NCBI RefSeq assembly: GCF_030403505.1
Contig: NZ_JAUEMJ010000001.1
Coordinates: 124,001-188,000, forward strand
Length of the DNA: 64,000 nt
Origin: Glycomyces tritici
Lineage (GTDB): Bacteria > Actinomycetota > Actinomycetes > Mycobacteriales > Micromonosporaceae
Direction: 5' to 3'
Position 1 is the stretch's first letter, and every line of letters starts with the position of its first letter. Both the position numbers and the translations under genes were made by a program. Below the pieces are notes generated by a model that saw only the letters and a program-made list of their open reading frames with translations, was not told the DNA's origin and ran no database searches. Below, one piece after another: positions 53,389 through 60,914 of this stretch.

Positions 53389-53769
53389 ATGAATGAAGCC
53401 GATGAGCAGCCGATGTCCGCATATGACCGCATAGGCGGAGCGCCCGCGGTCACCGAAGCGGTGGAGCGCTTCTACCAGCGCCTGCTCGCCGACGACGAGC
53501 TGTCCGGGTTCTTCACCGGCACCGACCTCGCCGTCCTCAAGCGCCACCAGGTCGCCCTGATCTCGCAGGTCCTCGACGGCCCCAAGACCTACGCCGGCCG
53601 CGAACTCGCCGAGGCCCACAAGGCCATGGACATCTCCGTCGGCCAGTACAAGGCCGTCGGCGCGCACCTCACCGCGGTCCTCGAGGAGCTCGACGTCCCC
53701 CGCGACATCATCGACCACGTCGGCCAGGTCCTCGAATCGGTCGCGCCCGACGTCATCGGGGCCGACTAG
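53389..53769 (+). CDS. Truncated haemoglobin, group I (trHbN-like)
   Basis: A 126-residue 2-on-2 globin. SAYDRIGGAPAVTEAVERFYQRLLAD is the N-terminal pattern with the B10 Tyr, LKRHQVALISQVLDGP the E-helix region, and His in RELAEAHKAMDIS is the proximal haem ligand. Group I proteins such as M. tuberculosis GlbN oxidise nitric oxide to nitrate with bound oxygen. ATG 53389 is chosen because AAGGA (53375-53379) is 9 nt away; GTG 53383 is possible. The flavohaemoprotein gene starts 4 nt after the stop, so both are co-expressed. Confidence 0.92.
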   Translation: MNEADEQPMSAYDRIGGAPAVTEAVERFYQRLLADDELSGFFTGTDLAVLKRHQVALISQVLDGPKTYAGRELAEAHKAMDISVGQYKAVGAHLTAVLEELDVPRDIIDHVGQVLESVAPDVIGAD

Positions 53770-53773
53770 GCGC

Positions 53774-54880
53774 ATGATCGACGCCGACCGGTTGAAGAAG
53801 AACTGGAGCCTGGTCGCCGCCCACGGCAGTCAGGTCCCGCTGTACTTCTACTCGACCCTGTTCCTCACCCACCCCGAGACGCGCGACCTGTTCCCCATGA
53901 ACATGGCCGCGCAGCGCGACAAGCTCGTGACCGCGCTCGGCGCCGTGGTCAGCAATGTCGACACCATCGACGCGGTCGTCCCCACCCTCCAGGCGCTCGG
54001 CCGCGACCACCGCAAGTTCGGGGCGCTCCGCGGCCACTACCCCGCCGTCGGCGACGCCCTGCTGGCCACGCTCGAGCACTTCAGCGGCCCGCACTGGACC
54101 CCGGCGATCGCCGCGGACTGGACGGCGGCCTACGAGCTCGTCGCCGCGACCATGGCCGACGCCGCCGACGCGGCCGCCCACTACACCCCGTCCTGGTGGG
54201 ACGCCGAGGTCGTCGCCCACGACCGCCGCGACCTCGAGACCGCCGTCATCACCATCGACCCCGGCACCCGGCTCGACTACCTTGCGGGCCAGTCGGTCTC
54301 GCTGTGCACCAGCCTGCGCCCCCGGGCCTGGCGCCAGTACTCCCCGGCGAACGCGCCCCGCACGGACGGCACCATCGAACTGCACGTCCGCGCCGTCGAC
54401 GGCGGCGAGGTCTCGACCGCGCTGGTCTCCCTGCTCCGCCCCGGCGACACCCTCCGGGTCGGACCGGCCACCGGCTCGGCGCTCACCCTGCGCCCGGGCT
54501 CGGGCCGGATCGCGATGATCGCGGGCGGCACCGGCATCGCCCCGATGAAGGCGCTCGTCGAGCAGCTGGCCGCCGCACCCCGGCCGACCAGCCTGTACTG
54601 GGGCGCGCGCAGCCCGGCGGGCCTGTACTGCCTCGACCAGATGCGGGCCCTTGCAGCCCGGTACGACTGGCTCGAGCTGGTGCCGTGCGTCGACGAGGAC
54701 CTCTTCGGCTCCGGCGTCCGCGTGGGCGCCCCGGCCGACCTGGCCGCCGCGCACGGGCGCTGCGCGGGCGCCGACGTGTACCTGTGCGGGCCGGCCGGGA
54801 TGGTGGAGGCCAGCAGGAAGCACCTGGCCGGCGCCGGCGTCCCGGCCGAGGCCATCCACTTCGAGCCCTCGGGCGCGTGA
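53774..54880 (+). CDS. Flavohaemoprotein-like globin/FAD/NAD reductase
   Basis: A 368-residue fusion. The N-terminal globin (about 1-135) has proximal His79 (ALGRDHRKFG) and aromatic B-helix residues (YFYSTLF). The FAD domain has RQYSPAN and the NAD domain GGTGIAPMKALVEQL and LCGPAGM. It is shorter than Hmp (about 400) because the reductase is compact, as in other actinobacterial members. It probably reduces its own haem and perhaps the truncated haemoglobin for nitric oxide dioxygenation. Spacing of 4 nt to the upstream gene supports a joint function. Confidence 0.88.
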   Translation: MIDADRLKKNWSLVAAHGSQVPLYFYSTLFLTHPETRDLFPMNMAAQRDKLVTALGAVVSNVDTIDAVVPTLQALGRDHRKFGALRGHYPAVGDALLATLEHFSGPHWTPAIAADWTAAYELVAATMADAADAAAHYTPSWWDAEVVAHDRRDLETAVITIDPGTRLDYLAGQSVSLCTSLRPRAWRQYSPANAPRTDGTIELHVRAVDGGEVSTALVSLLRPGDTLRVGPATGSALTLRPGSGRIAMIAGGTGIAPMKALVEQLAAAPRPTSLYWGARSPAGLYCLDQMRALAARYDWLELVPCVDEDLFGSGVRVGAPADLAAAHGRCAGADVYLCGPAGMVEASRKHLAGAGVPAEAIHFEPSGA

Positions 54881-54896
54881 GAGAGGACGTTCCAGC

Positions 54897-55502
54897 ATGT
54901 ACAACTATCGTTCGCGCGATGTGAAGGTCACCGTCGGGGAGGTCAACAACGCCAGGTTCTCGATGACGAGCCTGACCCGGCGCGGCTACCAGCCCGACGA
55001 GGTCCACCGCTTCCTGGAGCTCGTGGCCGACGAGCTGGCCAGCCGCGACCAGCGCGAAGCCGCACTGCGGATCGACGCCGAAAAGCTGAAGGAGGCGCTG
55101 CGGTCCTGGCAGTCGCAGCAGAGCTCCCTCCGGCTCCAGGCGCCGATCCCCGCGACGCCGACCTCGACGGCCGTCAACCTGGTCTCGCAGGCGCAGCAGC
55201 AGGCCGAGAGCTACGTCAACCAGGCGCAGCACTACTCGCGGCAGATCATCGCGCAGGCGCGGTCGCAGGCCTCCGAGCTCATGCGCCAGACGCAGGCGCG
55301 CGCCAAGGACGAGGCCGACCGGGCCGTCGCGGAGTACCGCCGCGACAACGAGGGCCGGCGCGACGCCGAAGCGGAGGACCGCATCAGGCAGCTGGTGCGG
55401 GCCCGGAGCTTCCTGGAGGCCGTGGAGGTCGCCGAGGAGCAGCTGCGCATGACCCGCGAAGGGCTCGAGCAGGAGGTCGCGAAGCTCCAGCGGGAGGCCT
55501 GA
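54897..55502 (+). CDS. DivIVA-domain coiled-coil protein
   Basis: A 201-residue protein. The N-terminal DivIVA-like domain includes NNARFSMTSLTRRGYQPDEV and HRFLELVADELASR. The rest is an Ala/Gln/Glu-rich coiled coil (SQAQQQAESYVNQAQHYSRQ, ASELMRQTQARAKDEAD). Such proteins gather at curved membranes and cell poles, but this is shorter than Wag31 and may be an accessory DivIVA-like protein. ATG 54897 has GAGAGGA 9 nt upstream. It is 16 nt downstream of the flavohaemoprotein gene, so it may be co-transcribed although the functions seem unrelated. Confidence 0.85.
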   Translation: MYNYRSRDVKVTVGEVNNARFSMTSLTRRGYQPDEVHRFLELVADELASRDQREAALRIDAEKLKEALRSWQSQQSSLRLQAPIPATPTSTAVNLVSQAQQQAESYVNQAQHYSRQIIAQARSQASELMRQTQARAKDEADRAVAEYRRDNEGRRDAEAEDRIRQLVRARSFLEAVEVAEEQLRMTREGLEQEVAKLQREA

Positions 55503-55513
55503 ACCGGTGATGC

Positions 55514-55546
55514 CGCGGTGTCCGCTCCACCGGAGCGGGCACCGCG
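55514..55546. terminator. Bidirectional terminator between DivIVA-like and AraC genes
   Basis: A 15-bp stem (CGCGGTGTCCGCTCC at 55514-55528 with 55532-55546) that contains one G-T pair and a 3-nt loop, between convergent genes. Confidence 0.72.
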
Positions 55547-55552
55547 TTCGCG

Positions 55553-56368
55553 TCAGTCGGTGCCGGGCGTGCGCAGGGCGGCGCGGTACTGGCCCGGGCT
55601 GGTGCCGACGAGTTTCGCGAACTGGGCGTAGAAGTTGCTGCCCGAGCCGAAGCCGGCGGCGTAGCCGACGGCGGAGCAGTCCAGGTCGGTGGTGGCGAGG
55701 AGGCGCTGGGCCTCGGCGACCCGGCGGCGGAGCAGGAAGTCCCCCATGGTCATGTGCCAGGCCTTGCGGAACAGGGTCATGGCGTACTCGGTGTTCAGGT
55801 GCACCACGGCCGCGACGTCCGCCGCGGTGATCGGGTCCCGGAAGCGCTCCATGATGTACGCCGCCATGCCGAGGGGCCGCGAGGCCGGCCCGGTGCCGCT
55901 GGGCACGGCCGCGGCGCGCAGGGTGCGGCGCAGGAACGCGTGCACCTCCAGGAGTGCGGCGTCCGCGTCGCGGCCCGCGAAGTCCGCCTCCCAGCGCCGC
56001 CAGACGCTCGGCGCCGCGACATCATCGGGCAGGGCCGCGAGCGCCGGACGGCCCTCGAGGAGGACCCGCAGCTCGGCCGCCGGCAGGTCCCAGGTCAGGA
56101 CCGTGGAGAGCGGGACGTGCGCCCAGCAGACCTCGGCGGGCTCGCCTTCGGGCGCGAGCAGCCGGTGCGGCAGGCTCGCCCAGAACACGGCCGACTGCCC
56201 CGCCTCGACGCGGAGGCTCCGCTCCCCGAACAGGTACTCGATGGCGCCGCTGGTGACGACGTTCAACTCGATGTCGTCGTGGCTGTGGGCGCCGTCCATC
56301 GCCGGGGCCGCCCCGTGGGCGACCCAGATCCCGGCGTGGGCGGGGGCCGCCACCGTTTCGTGCTTCAC
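55553..56368 (-). CDS. AraC-family transcriptional regulator with cupin sensor domain
   Basis: A 271-residue regulator. The N-terminal cupin (about 10-100) contains HSHDDIELNVVTSGAIEYLFG and AGQSAVFWASLPHRL. The C-terminal AraC domain has two helix-turn-helix motifs: ITAADVAAVVHLNTEYAMTLFRKAW and CSAVGYAAGFGSGSNFYAQFAKLVGTSPGQYR. It is divergent from the GH27 gene and probably activates it in response to a sugar. GTG 56368 is used; TAGCAT at 56377-56382 (reverse strand), 8 nt away, could be its -10 box. Confidence 0.9.
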   Translation of the reverse strand: MKHETVAAPAHAGIWVAHGAAPAMDGAHSHDDIELNVVTSGAIEYLFGERSLRVEAGQSAVFWASLPHRLLAPEGEPAEVCWAHVPLSTVLTWDLPAAELRVLLEGRPALAALPDDVAAPSVWRRWEADFAGRDADAALLEVHAFLRRTLRAAAVPSGTGPASRPLGMAAYIMERFRDPITAADVAAVVHLNTEYAMTLFRKAWHMTMGDFLLRRRVAEAQRLLATTDLDCSAVGYAAGFGSGSNFYAQFAKLVGTSPGQYRAALRTPGTD

Positions 56369-56458
56369 GAGGGGCGATGCTAGCCGAACAAAGGATCCCG
56401 GAAGAACGGCCAAGCGGACAGGATTCACGTTCGCCCGGTCGCGGCTAGGTTTGACCCC

Positions 56459-57730
56459 ATGACGTCGACATCTGCGAGGAAGCACGCCGCGAAGCGCCCG
56501 CCCATGGGCTGGAACAGCTGGGACTGCTTCGGCGGTTCGGTGACCGAGGACCAGGTCGTCGCGAACGCCGAGTTCATGGCCGCCGAGCTGAAGCAGTTCG
56601 GTTGGGACACGGTCGTGGTCGACATCCAGTGGTACGAGCCGGACCCGGGCCTGCACCGCTACAACGACGTCGCCGACCCGGTGCTCGACGCGTGGGGGCG
56701 GCAGCTCCCGGCCCCGAACCGGTTCCCGTCGGCCGCGGACGGCTCGTTCAAGGCCCTGGCCGACCGCGTCCACGCGCTGGGCCTGAAGTTCGGCGTGCAC
56801 ATGATGCGGGGCATCCCGAAGAAGGCGGTCGACCTGGACCTCCCGGTCCTGGGCGGCGACACCACCGCGGCGCGGATCGCCGACCGCGAGAACGCGTGCA
56901 CCTGGAACCCCGACAACTACGGCATCGACCACTCCAAGCCGGGCGCGCAGGCGTTCTACGACTCGCAGCTCGCGCTGTTCGCCGAGTGGGGCGTGGACTT
57001 CGTGAAGCTCGACGACGTCCTGCACCCGCCGGTGCAGCGCACCGAGATCGCCGCGTACTCGCGCGCGATCGACAAGTGCGGGCGGCCGATCGTGCTGAGC
57101 CTCTCGCCGGGGAAGGCCCTGTCCTTCTCGCACCTCGAGGAGCTTCGGGCGCACGCTGAGATGTGGCGGATCTCCGACGACCTGTGGGACGACTGGGGCG
57201 CGCTGAAGGAGATGTTCCAGCGCGCGGCCCGCTGGGCGCCGCACCAAGTGCCGGGCGCGTGGGGCGACGCCGACATGCTGCCGCTGGGGCGCATCGGCAT
57301 CAAGGCGCACGTGGGCGAGGACCGCTTGTCGCGGTTGACGTTCGAGGAGCAGCGCACCATGCTCACGCTGTGGTGCATGATGCGGTCGCCGCTGATGTTC
57401 GGCGGGCACCTCCCGGACACGCCGCCCGAGACGCTGGCGCTGCTGCAGAACCCCGAGGTCCTGGCGCTGCTGGAGAGCCAAGGCAGCCGCGAGATCGTCC
57501 GCGACCACTCGCTGGTCATCTGGCGCGCCGAACTCGGCGACGCCGAGGCGTGCGCGGTGTTCTGGCTCGGCGACGAGGACGCGGACCTCGAAGTCCACCT
57601 CGCGGACGTCGGCAGCGGGGACCGGACCCGGGCCCGCGACCTGTGGGAGGGCGCCGAGGTCCCGGTGAAGGACGGCTCGTTCCGCGTGCGCGTTCCGGCG
57701 CACGGCGCCCGCCTGCTGCGCCTGGAGTGA
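56459..57730 (+). CDS. GH27-family glycosidase (alpha-galactosidase-like), cytoplasmic
   Basis: A 423-residue clan-D glycosidase starting with PPMGWNSWDCFGG. The nucleophile region is FVKLDDVL (Asp185/Asp186), the acid/base region RISDDLWDDW (Asp240/Asp241), and MMRSPLMFGGHLPD is the family motif near the end of the barrel, followed by a beta-sandwich. Unlike most actinobacterial GH27 enzymes it has no signal peptide, so it probably acts on imported oligosaccharides. TAGGTT at 56446-56451, 7 nt before ATG, suggests a leaderless mRNA. Alpha-galactosidase or beta-L-arabinopyranosidase activity are both possible. Confidence 0.88.
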   Translation: MTSTSARKHAAKRPPMGWNSWDCFGGSVTEDQVVANAEFMAAELKQFGWDTVVVDIQWYEPDPGLHRYNDVADPVLDAWGRQLPAPNRFPSAADGSFKALADRVHALGLKFGVHMMRGIPKKAVDLDLPVLGGDTTAARIADRENACTWNPDNYGIDHSKPGAQAFYDSQLALFAEWGVDFVKLDDVLHPPVQRTEIAAYSRAIDKCGRPIVLSLSPGKALSFSHLEELRAHAEMWRISDDLWDDWGALKEMFQRAARWAPHQVPGAWGDADMLPLGRIGIKAHVGEDRLSRLTFEEQRTMLTLWCMMRSPLMFGGHLPDTPPETLALLQNPEVLALLESQGSREIVRDHSLVIWRAELGDAEACAVFWLGDEDADLEVHLADVGSGDRTRARDLWEGAEVPVKDGSFRVRVPAHGARLLRLE

Positions 57731-57751
57731 CGCGCGCGGCTGCGGTCTCGG

Positions 57752-57781
57752 GCGGCCCCGGCGGAGTTCCGCCGGGGCCGC
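57752..57781. terminator. Bidirectional terminator between GH27 and GH43 genes
   Basis: A perfect 13-bp stem (GCGGCCCCGGCGG at 57752-57764, complement at 57769-57781) with an AGTT loop, followed by TTCGTTT on the plus strand. Confidence 0.82.
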
Positions 57782-57793
57782 TTCGTTTCACGC

Positions 57794-59257
57794 TCAGACG
57801 AGCTGCCACTGCTGGGCGGCGTTGTTCAGGCAGGTCCACTGCCTGATCTCGGATCCGGCCGCGGTGCCGAAGTTGTAGTTGTCGAGGCAGAGGCCGTTGT
57901 GGCGGTTGACGAGGTTGACGTAGCCGCCGCCGGCGTCGACGACCCGCCACTGCTGCACGTTGAGGTTGTTGCAGGTCCACTGCCGCACTTCGGCACCGGG
58001 TGCGGTGCCGAAGTTGTAGTCGTCCAGGCACATGTTGCTGTAGGTGTTGCTGATCGCGTGGTAGCCGTTGCCGAGGTCGTTGAGGAACCAGTCCTGGACG
58101 GTCTCGCCGTTGCAGGTCCACTGCCGCACTTCGGCGCCCGGTGCGGTGCCGAAGTTGTAGTCGTCCAGGCAGAGGCCGCTGTGGCGGTTGCGGATCTGCA
58201 CCGGTCCGAGGTCCGGTTCGCCCGAGGGCCCCGCGAGCGCCGTCGCGGTGGAGACGGGCACGCCGAGATTCGGGGTGCCGTTCGCGTTCCAGGAGATCTT
58301 CTGCACCCGGGTGGTGCGGGTGGTGCCGCAGCCTTCGGTGGCCGAGTCGTTGGCGTGGTAGGCGATCCACGTCTCGGTGCCGTCGGGCGAGGTGAAGAAC
58401 GAGTGGTGTCCGGGCGCGTAGACGCCGGCGGCGTCATTGCGCTGGAAGATCGGGTTCGCGTACTTGGTCCAGGAGCTCATCTGGAGCGGGTCGCTCCCGG
58501 TGTACTCGAGCATCCCGAGCTTGTAGTTGGGCCCGTTGCAGTGGCTGGCCGAGTAGGTGAGGAAGGTGCGCCCGTTGCGCTGGAGGGCAAACGAGCCTTC
58601 ATTGACGGCCCCGTTCTGGGTCTCCCAGGAGAGGGTGGGCGCGGAGATCCGGGTGCCGTACGCGGAGGCCGTCCAGGGATTGGACATCGGCGCGATGTAG
58701 AGCGACTGCAGGCCGTCCCCGGCGAACGCCGAGAAGGTCATGTAGAGGTTCCCGTTGAGGCGCAGGGGGGCGGCGTCGATGGCCCAGCCGTTGTTCGGCA
58801 TGAGGCCGAGGATGCCGCGGACGGTGTAGGGCCCCATGGGGTCTGAGCCGGAGCTCTGGGCGACGTGGGTGCGGCGGGCGCCGCCCGACTGCTCGACGGA
58901 GTAGTAGAGGTACCAGCGTCCGTCGATGAGCTCGAGGTGCGGGGCCCACATGGTGCTGCCGCCGGTGCTGACCACGACGGTCTCGGGGGCGCTGACGAGC
59001 CCGGCGATGGTGGCGGACTTGCGCATGACCACTTGGGAGGACCAGGTGGTCGCGACGTAGTAGTAGAAGCCGTTGTGCTGGACGAGGGTCGGGTCGGCGC
59101 TGTTGGGCACGTCCACGACGGGGTTGGTGAAGGCGGGGCCGGGTGCGGCTTCGGCGGGTTCGGCGCTGGTGAGGACGTGGGCGGCTGCTGCGAGGATCGC
59201 CGCGGCGAAGAGCGCGGCGGCGCTTCGCAGCATGCTGCGCGGACGGGGGGTCGACAT
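57794..59257 (-). CDS. Secreted GH43 glycosidase with ricin-type lectin (CBM13) domain
   Basis: A 487-residue preprotein with a Sec signal (about 1-38, ending PAEA). The GH43 five-bladed propeller covers about 40-350: catalytic Asp55 in SADPTLVQHNGFYYY, the pKa-modulating Asp in GWAIDAAPL and Glu in VNEGSFALQ. The C-terminal ricin-type lectin domain has three repeats with the CLDDYNFGTA...EVRQWTCN pattern and six cysteines. The enzyme probably removes arabinose or xylose from plant polymers, with the lectin holding it on the substrate. ATG 59257 has AAGGAG 5 nt upstream. Confidence 0.92.
   Translation of the reverse strand: MSTPRPRSMLRSAAALFAAAILAAAAHVLTSAEPAEAAPGPAFTNPVVDVPNSADPTLVQHNGFYYYVATTWSSQVVMRKSATIAGLVSAPETVVVSTGGSTMWAPHLELIDGRWYLYYSVEQSGGARRTHVAQSSGSDPMGPYTVRGILGLMPNNGWAIDAAPLRLNGNLYMTFSAFAGDGLQSLYIAPMSNPWTASAYGTRISAPTLSWETQNGAVNEGSFALQRNGRTFLTYSASHCNGPNYKLGMLEYTGSDPLQMSSWTKYANPIFQRNDAAGVYAPGHHSFFTSPDGTETWIAYHANDSATEGCGTTRTTRVQKISWNANGTPNLGVPVSTATALAGPSGEPDLGPVQIRNRHSGLCLDDYNFGTAPGAEVRQWTCNGETVQDWFLNDLGNGYHAISNTYSNMCLDDYNFGTAPGAEVRQWTCNNLNVQQWRVVDAGGGYVNLVNRHNGLCLDNYNFGTAAGSEIRQWTCLNNAAQQWQLV
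57971..58171. repeat. 60-nt direct repeat inside the lectin domain coding region
   Basis: The segments 57971-58030 and 58112-58171 agree at 58 of 60 nucleotides. They code for neighbouring ricin-lectin repeats. The third repeat (about 57830-57888) is more diverged. This points to recent duplication or gene conversion within the gene. Confidence 0.85.
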
Positions 59258-59310
59258 GGCTGCTCCTTGTGAGGGTGTGCCGCTGCCCCTGCACGGGCGG
59301 TGGCGAGAGC

Positions 59311-59342
59311 ATGGTGGCCACCATGAGATGTTCACGGTAACA
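59311..59342 (-). promoter_or_regulatory. Palindromes upstream of GH43 gene
   Basis: ATGGTGGCCACCAT (59311-59324) is a perfect 14-nt palindrome. TGTTCACGGTAACA (59329-59342) is an imperfect one with the central CG and TGTT...AACA arms of LacI-family sugar regulators. They lie 54-85 nt before the GH43 start and are candidate operators. Confidence 0.45.
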
Positions 59343-59391
59343 ACGAGGCCGTGCCGAAGTCAATCAATCGACGGAAATAAATACTGCGGCC

Positions 59392-59946
59392 TCAGCCGTC
59401 GCGGGCGGCGCGCCATTCCGGGGCGAGGACCGACCAGATCTCCATGTCGTGCCGCACGCCTCGGTGGAGGTAGGCCTCGCGGGCGACGCCCTCCTTGGTC
59501 ATGCCGAGCCGCTGGGCGACGGCGATGCTGGCGGTGTTCGCGGTCGAGGTCCACCAGTCGACGCGGTGGATGCCGCGCACTTCGACGGCCCAGTCGATGA
59601 TCGCGGTGACCGCCTTCGTGACCAGTCCCCTGCCCACGGCGGCGGGCTCGAGCCAGCAGCCGGCTTCGGCGGTCTCCATGCGGAAGTCCATGGTGCGGAA
59701 GAGGACGCCGCCGACGAGGACGTCGTCGACCCAGATCCCCCACATCCGCCCGGTGTCCGCGGCGGCCTTCTCCTCGAAGGTCGTCAGGATGCGCCGGGCG
59801 GCGTCGGCGTCGGCGATCGCGTCGGCGAAGGCGACGTACCGTCCGATGAACTCGCGGCCGCGGTCGACGTGGGCCGCGAGCTCCTCTGCCATGTCCGGCA
59901 GCAGGGGGCGCAGTTCCACGCCTTCGCCTAGGGAAGTCTTGAACAT
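59392..59946 (-). CDS. GNAT acetyltransferase, RimJ/RimL type
   Basis: A 184-residue acetyltransferase. The N-terminal strand ELRPLLPDMAEELAAHVDRGREFIGRYV and the core GCWLEPAAVGRGLVTKAVTAIIDWA (acetyl-CoA binding, motif A) followed by VDWWTSTANTASIAVAQRLGM identify the RimJ/RimL-like group, which acetylates N-termini of proteins such as ribosomal proteins. ATG 59946 is supported by GGAGG 4-5 nt upstream; the longer open frame is not family-like. Substrate unknown. Confidence 0.88.
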   Translation of the reverse strand: MFKTSLGEGVELRPLLPDMAEELAAHVDRGREFIGRYVAFADAIADADAARRILTTFEEKAAADTGRMWGIWVDDVLVGGVLFRTMDFRMETAEAGCWLEPAAVGRGLVTKAVTAIIDWAVEVRGIHRVDWWTSTANTASIAVAQRLGMTKEGVAREAYLHRGVRHDMEIWSVLAPEWRAARDG

Positions 59947-60002
59947 GCGTCCTCCGGATCTGACCGCGCCGACAGACGACATGCTCTCACATGCGGGGCG
60001 GG

Positions 60003-60914
60003 TCAGGCCTGCCCGGACGCGACGAGGGTGCACTCCGGTCTGGTCAGCCTCAGGTAGGAGGCGGCCGCGATGAGGATGCCGACCCCCCACAGCGTGTACC
60101 CCGGGATGACCACCAGAGTCCACCACAGTGGATACTCAGGAGAGAAGTCGCCTCTGGCCGTGTACGTGGTGCCGACGAGCCCGAAGTACCCGGTGAGGCC
60201 GCCGCCGACCATGAAGGCCGGGACCAGGACCAGCCAGCGCGGCACGTCCCGGCCTGCCAGCGGCACGACCCAGCGCGGCCAGATCCTTCCCCAGCGGTGG
60301 GCGAGGGCCGGCGGCAGCAGCGCGCCCGCCAGGCCGTACATGACGAGGAAGACCAGGGCGGCCGGGTCGGTCGGCGACCAGGGCAGTCCTCCGGCCAGTT
60401 CGGCGATGAACCGCGACGAGGCGCCGGCCAACGCCAGGTATGCCGCCGCATAGGCCCACCACGGGCTGGGGTCGGTGCGGCGCTCCGGTGAGCGGCCGTG
60501 CCGGCGGGCGCACTGCGGGCAGGCGTGCTGTTCGCGGCGCTGTATCGCCGCGGCGCAGCGCATGGTCAGTACGCCGCCGGCGACTCCGGCGCCGCGGATC
60601 AGGAACCCCGGCCAGTTCGCGGCGGTGAACTCGCCGAAGAGCGCGCTGACGAGGTCGAGGGCGAACATGAACGAGTACCCGGTCATCGCCGCGCCCGCGG
60701 CCCATCCCAGGACGATGGCGATGCGCGGCCGAGTGAGCGGCAGGCACGCCAGGACCGCGGCGGCGGCGATGGCCACCGGGGTCCAGCGGCCCGGGACGAA
60801 GGACTCGCCGAACGACGTGAAGCGCGGCGCACCCGCTGCGGCCCAGTAGATGTGGATGAGCGCGTAACCCGTGTTCCAGGCGGCGGCGACCTGGAGGAGC
60901 CGCTTGGTGGTCAT
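60003..60914 (-). CDS. Multi-helix membrane protein of unknown function
   Basis: A 303-residue protein with about eight membrane helices. A cytoplasmic loop contains CPQCARRHGRSPERRTDPSP, a possible half of a metal-binding ribbon. Its ATG overlaps the stop of the type II NADH dehydrogenase-like gene (60911-60914), so they are coupled. A DoxX- or quinone-related membrane partner is conceivable because of this coupling, but I find no defining motif. A longer open frame upstream lies inside the dehydrogenase gene and is a shadow. Confidence 0.75.
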   Translation of the reverse strand: MTTKRLLQVAAAWNTGYALIHIYWAAAGAPRFTSFGESFVPGRWTPVAIAAAAVLACLPLTRPRIAIVLGWAAGAAMTGYSFMFALDLVSALFGEFTAANWPGFLIRGAGVAGGVLTMRCAAAIQRREQHACPQCARRHGRSPERRTDPSPWWAYAAAYLALAGASSRFIAELAGGLPWSPTDPAALVFLVMYGLAGALLPPALAHRWGRIWPRWVVPLAGRDVPRWLVLVPAFMVGGGLTGYFGLVGTTYTARGDFSPEYPLWWTLVVIPGYTLWGVGILIAAASYLRLTRPECTLVASGQA

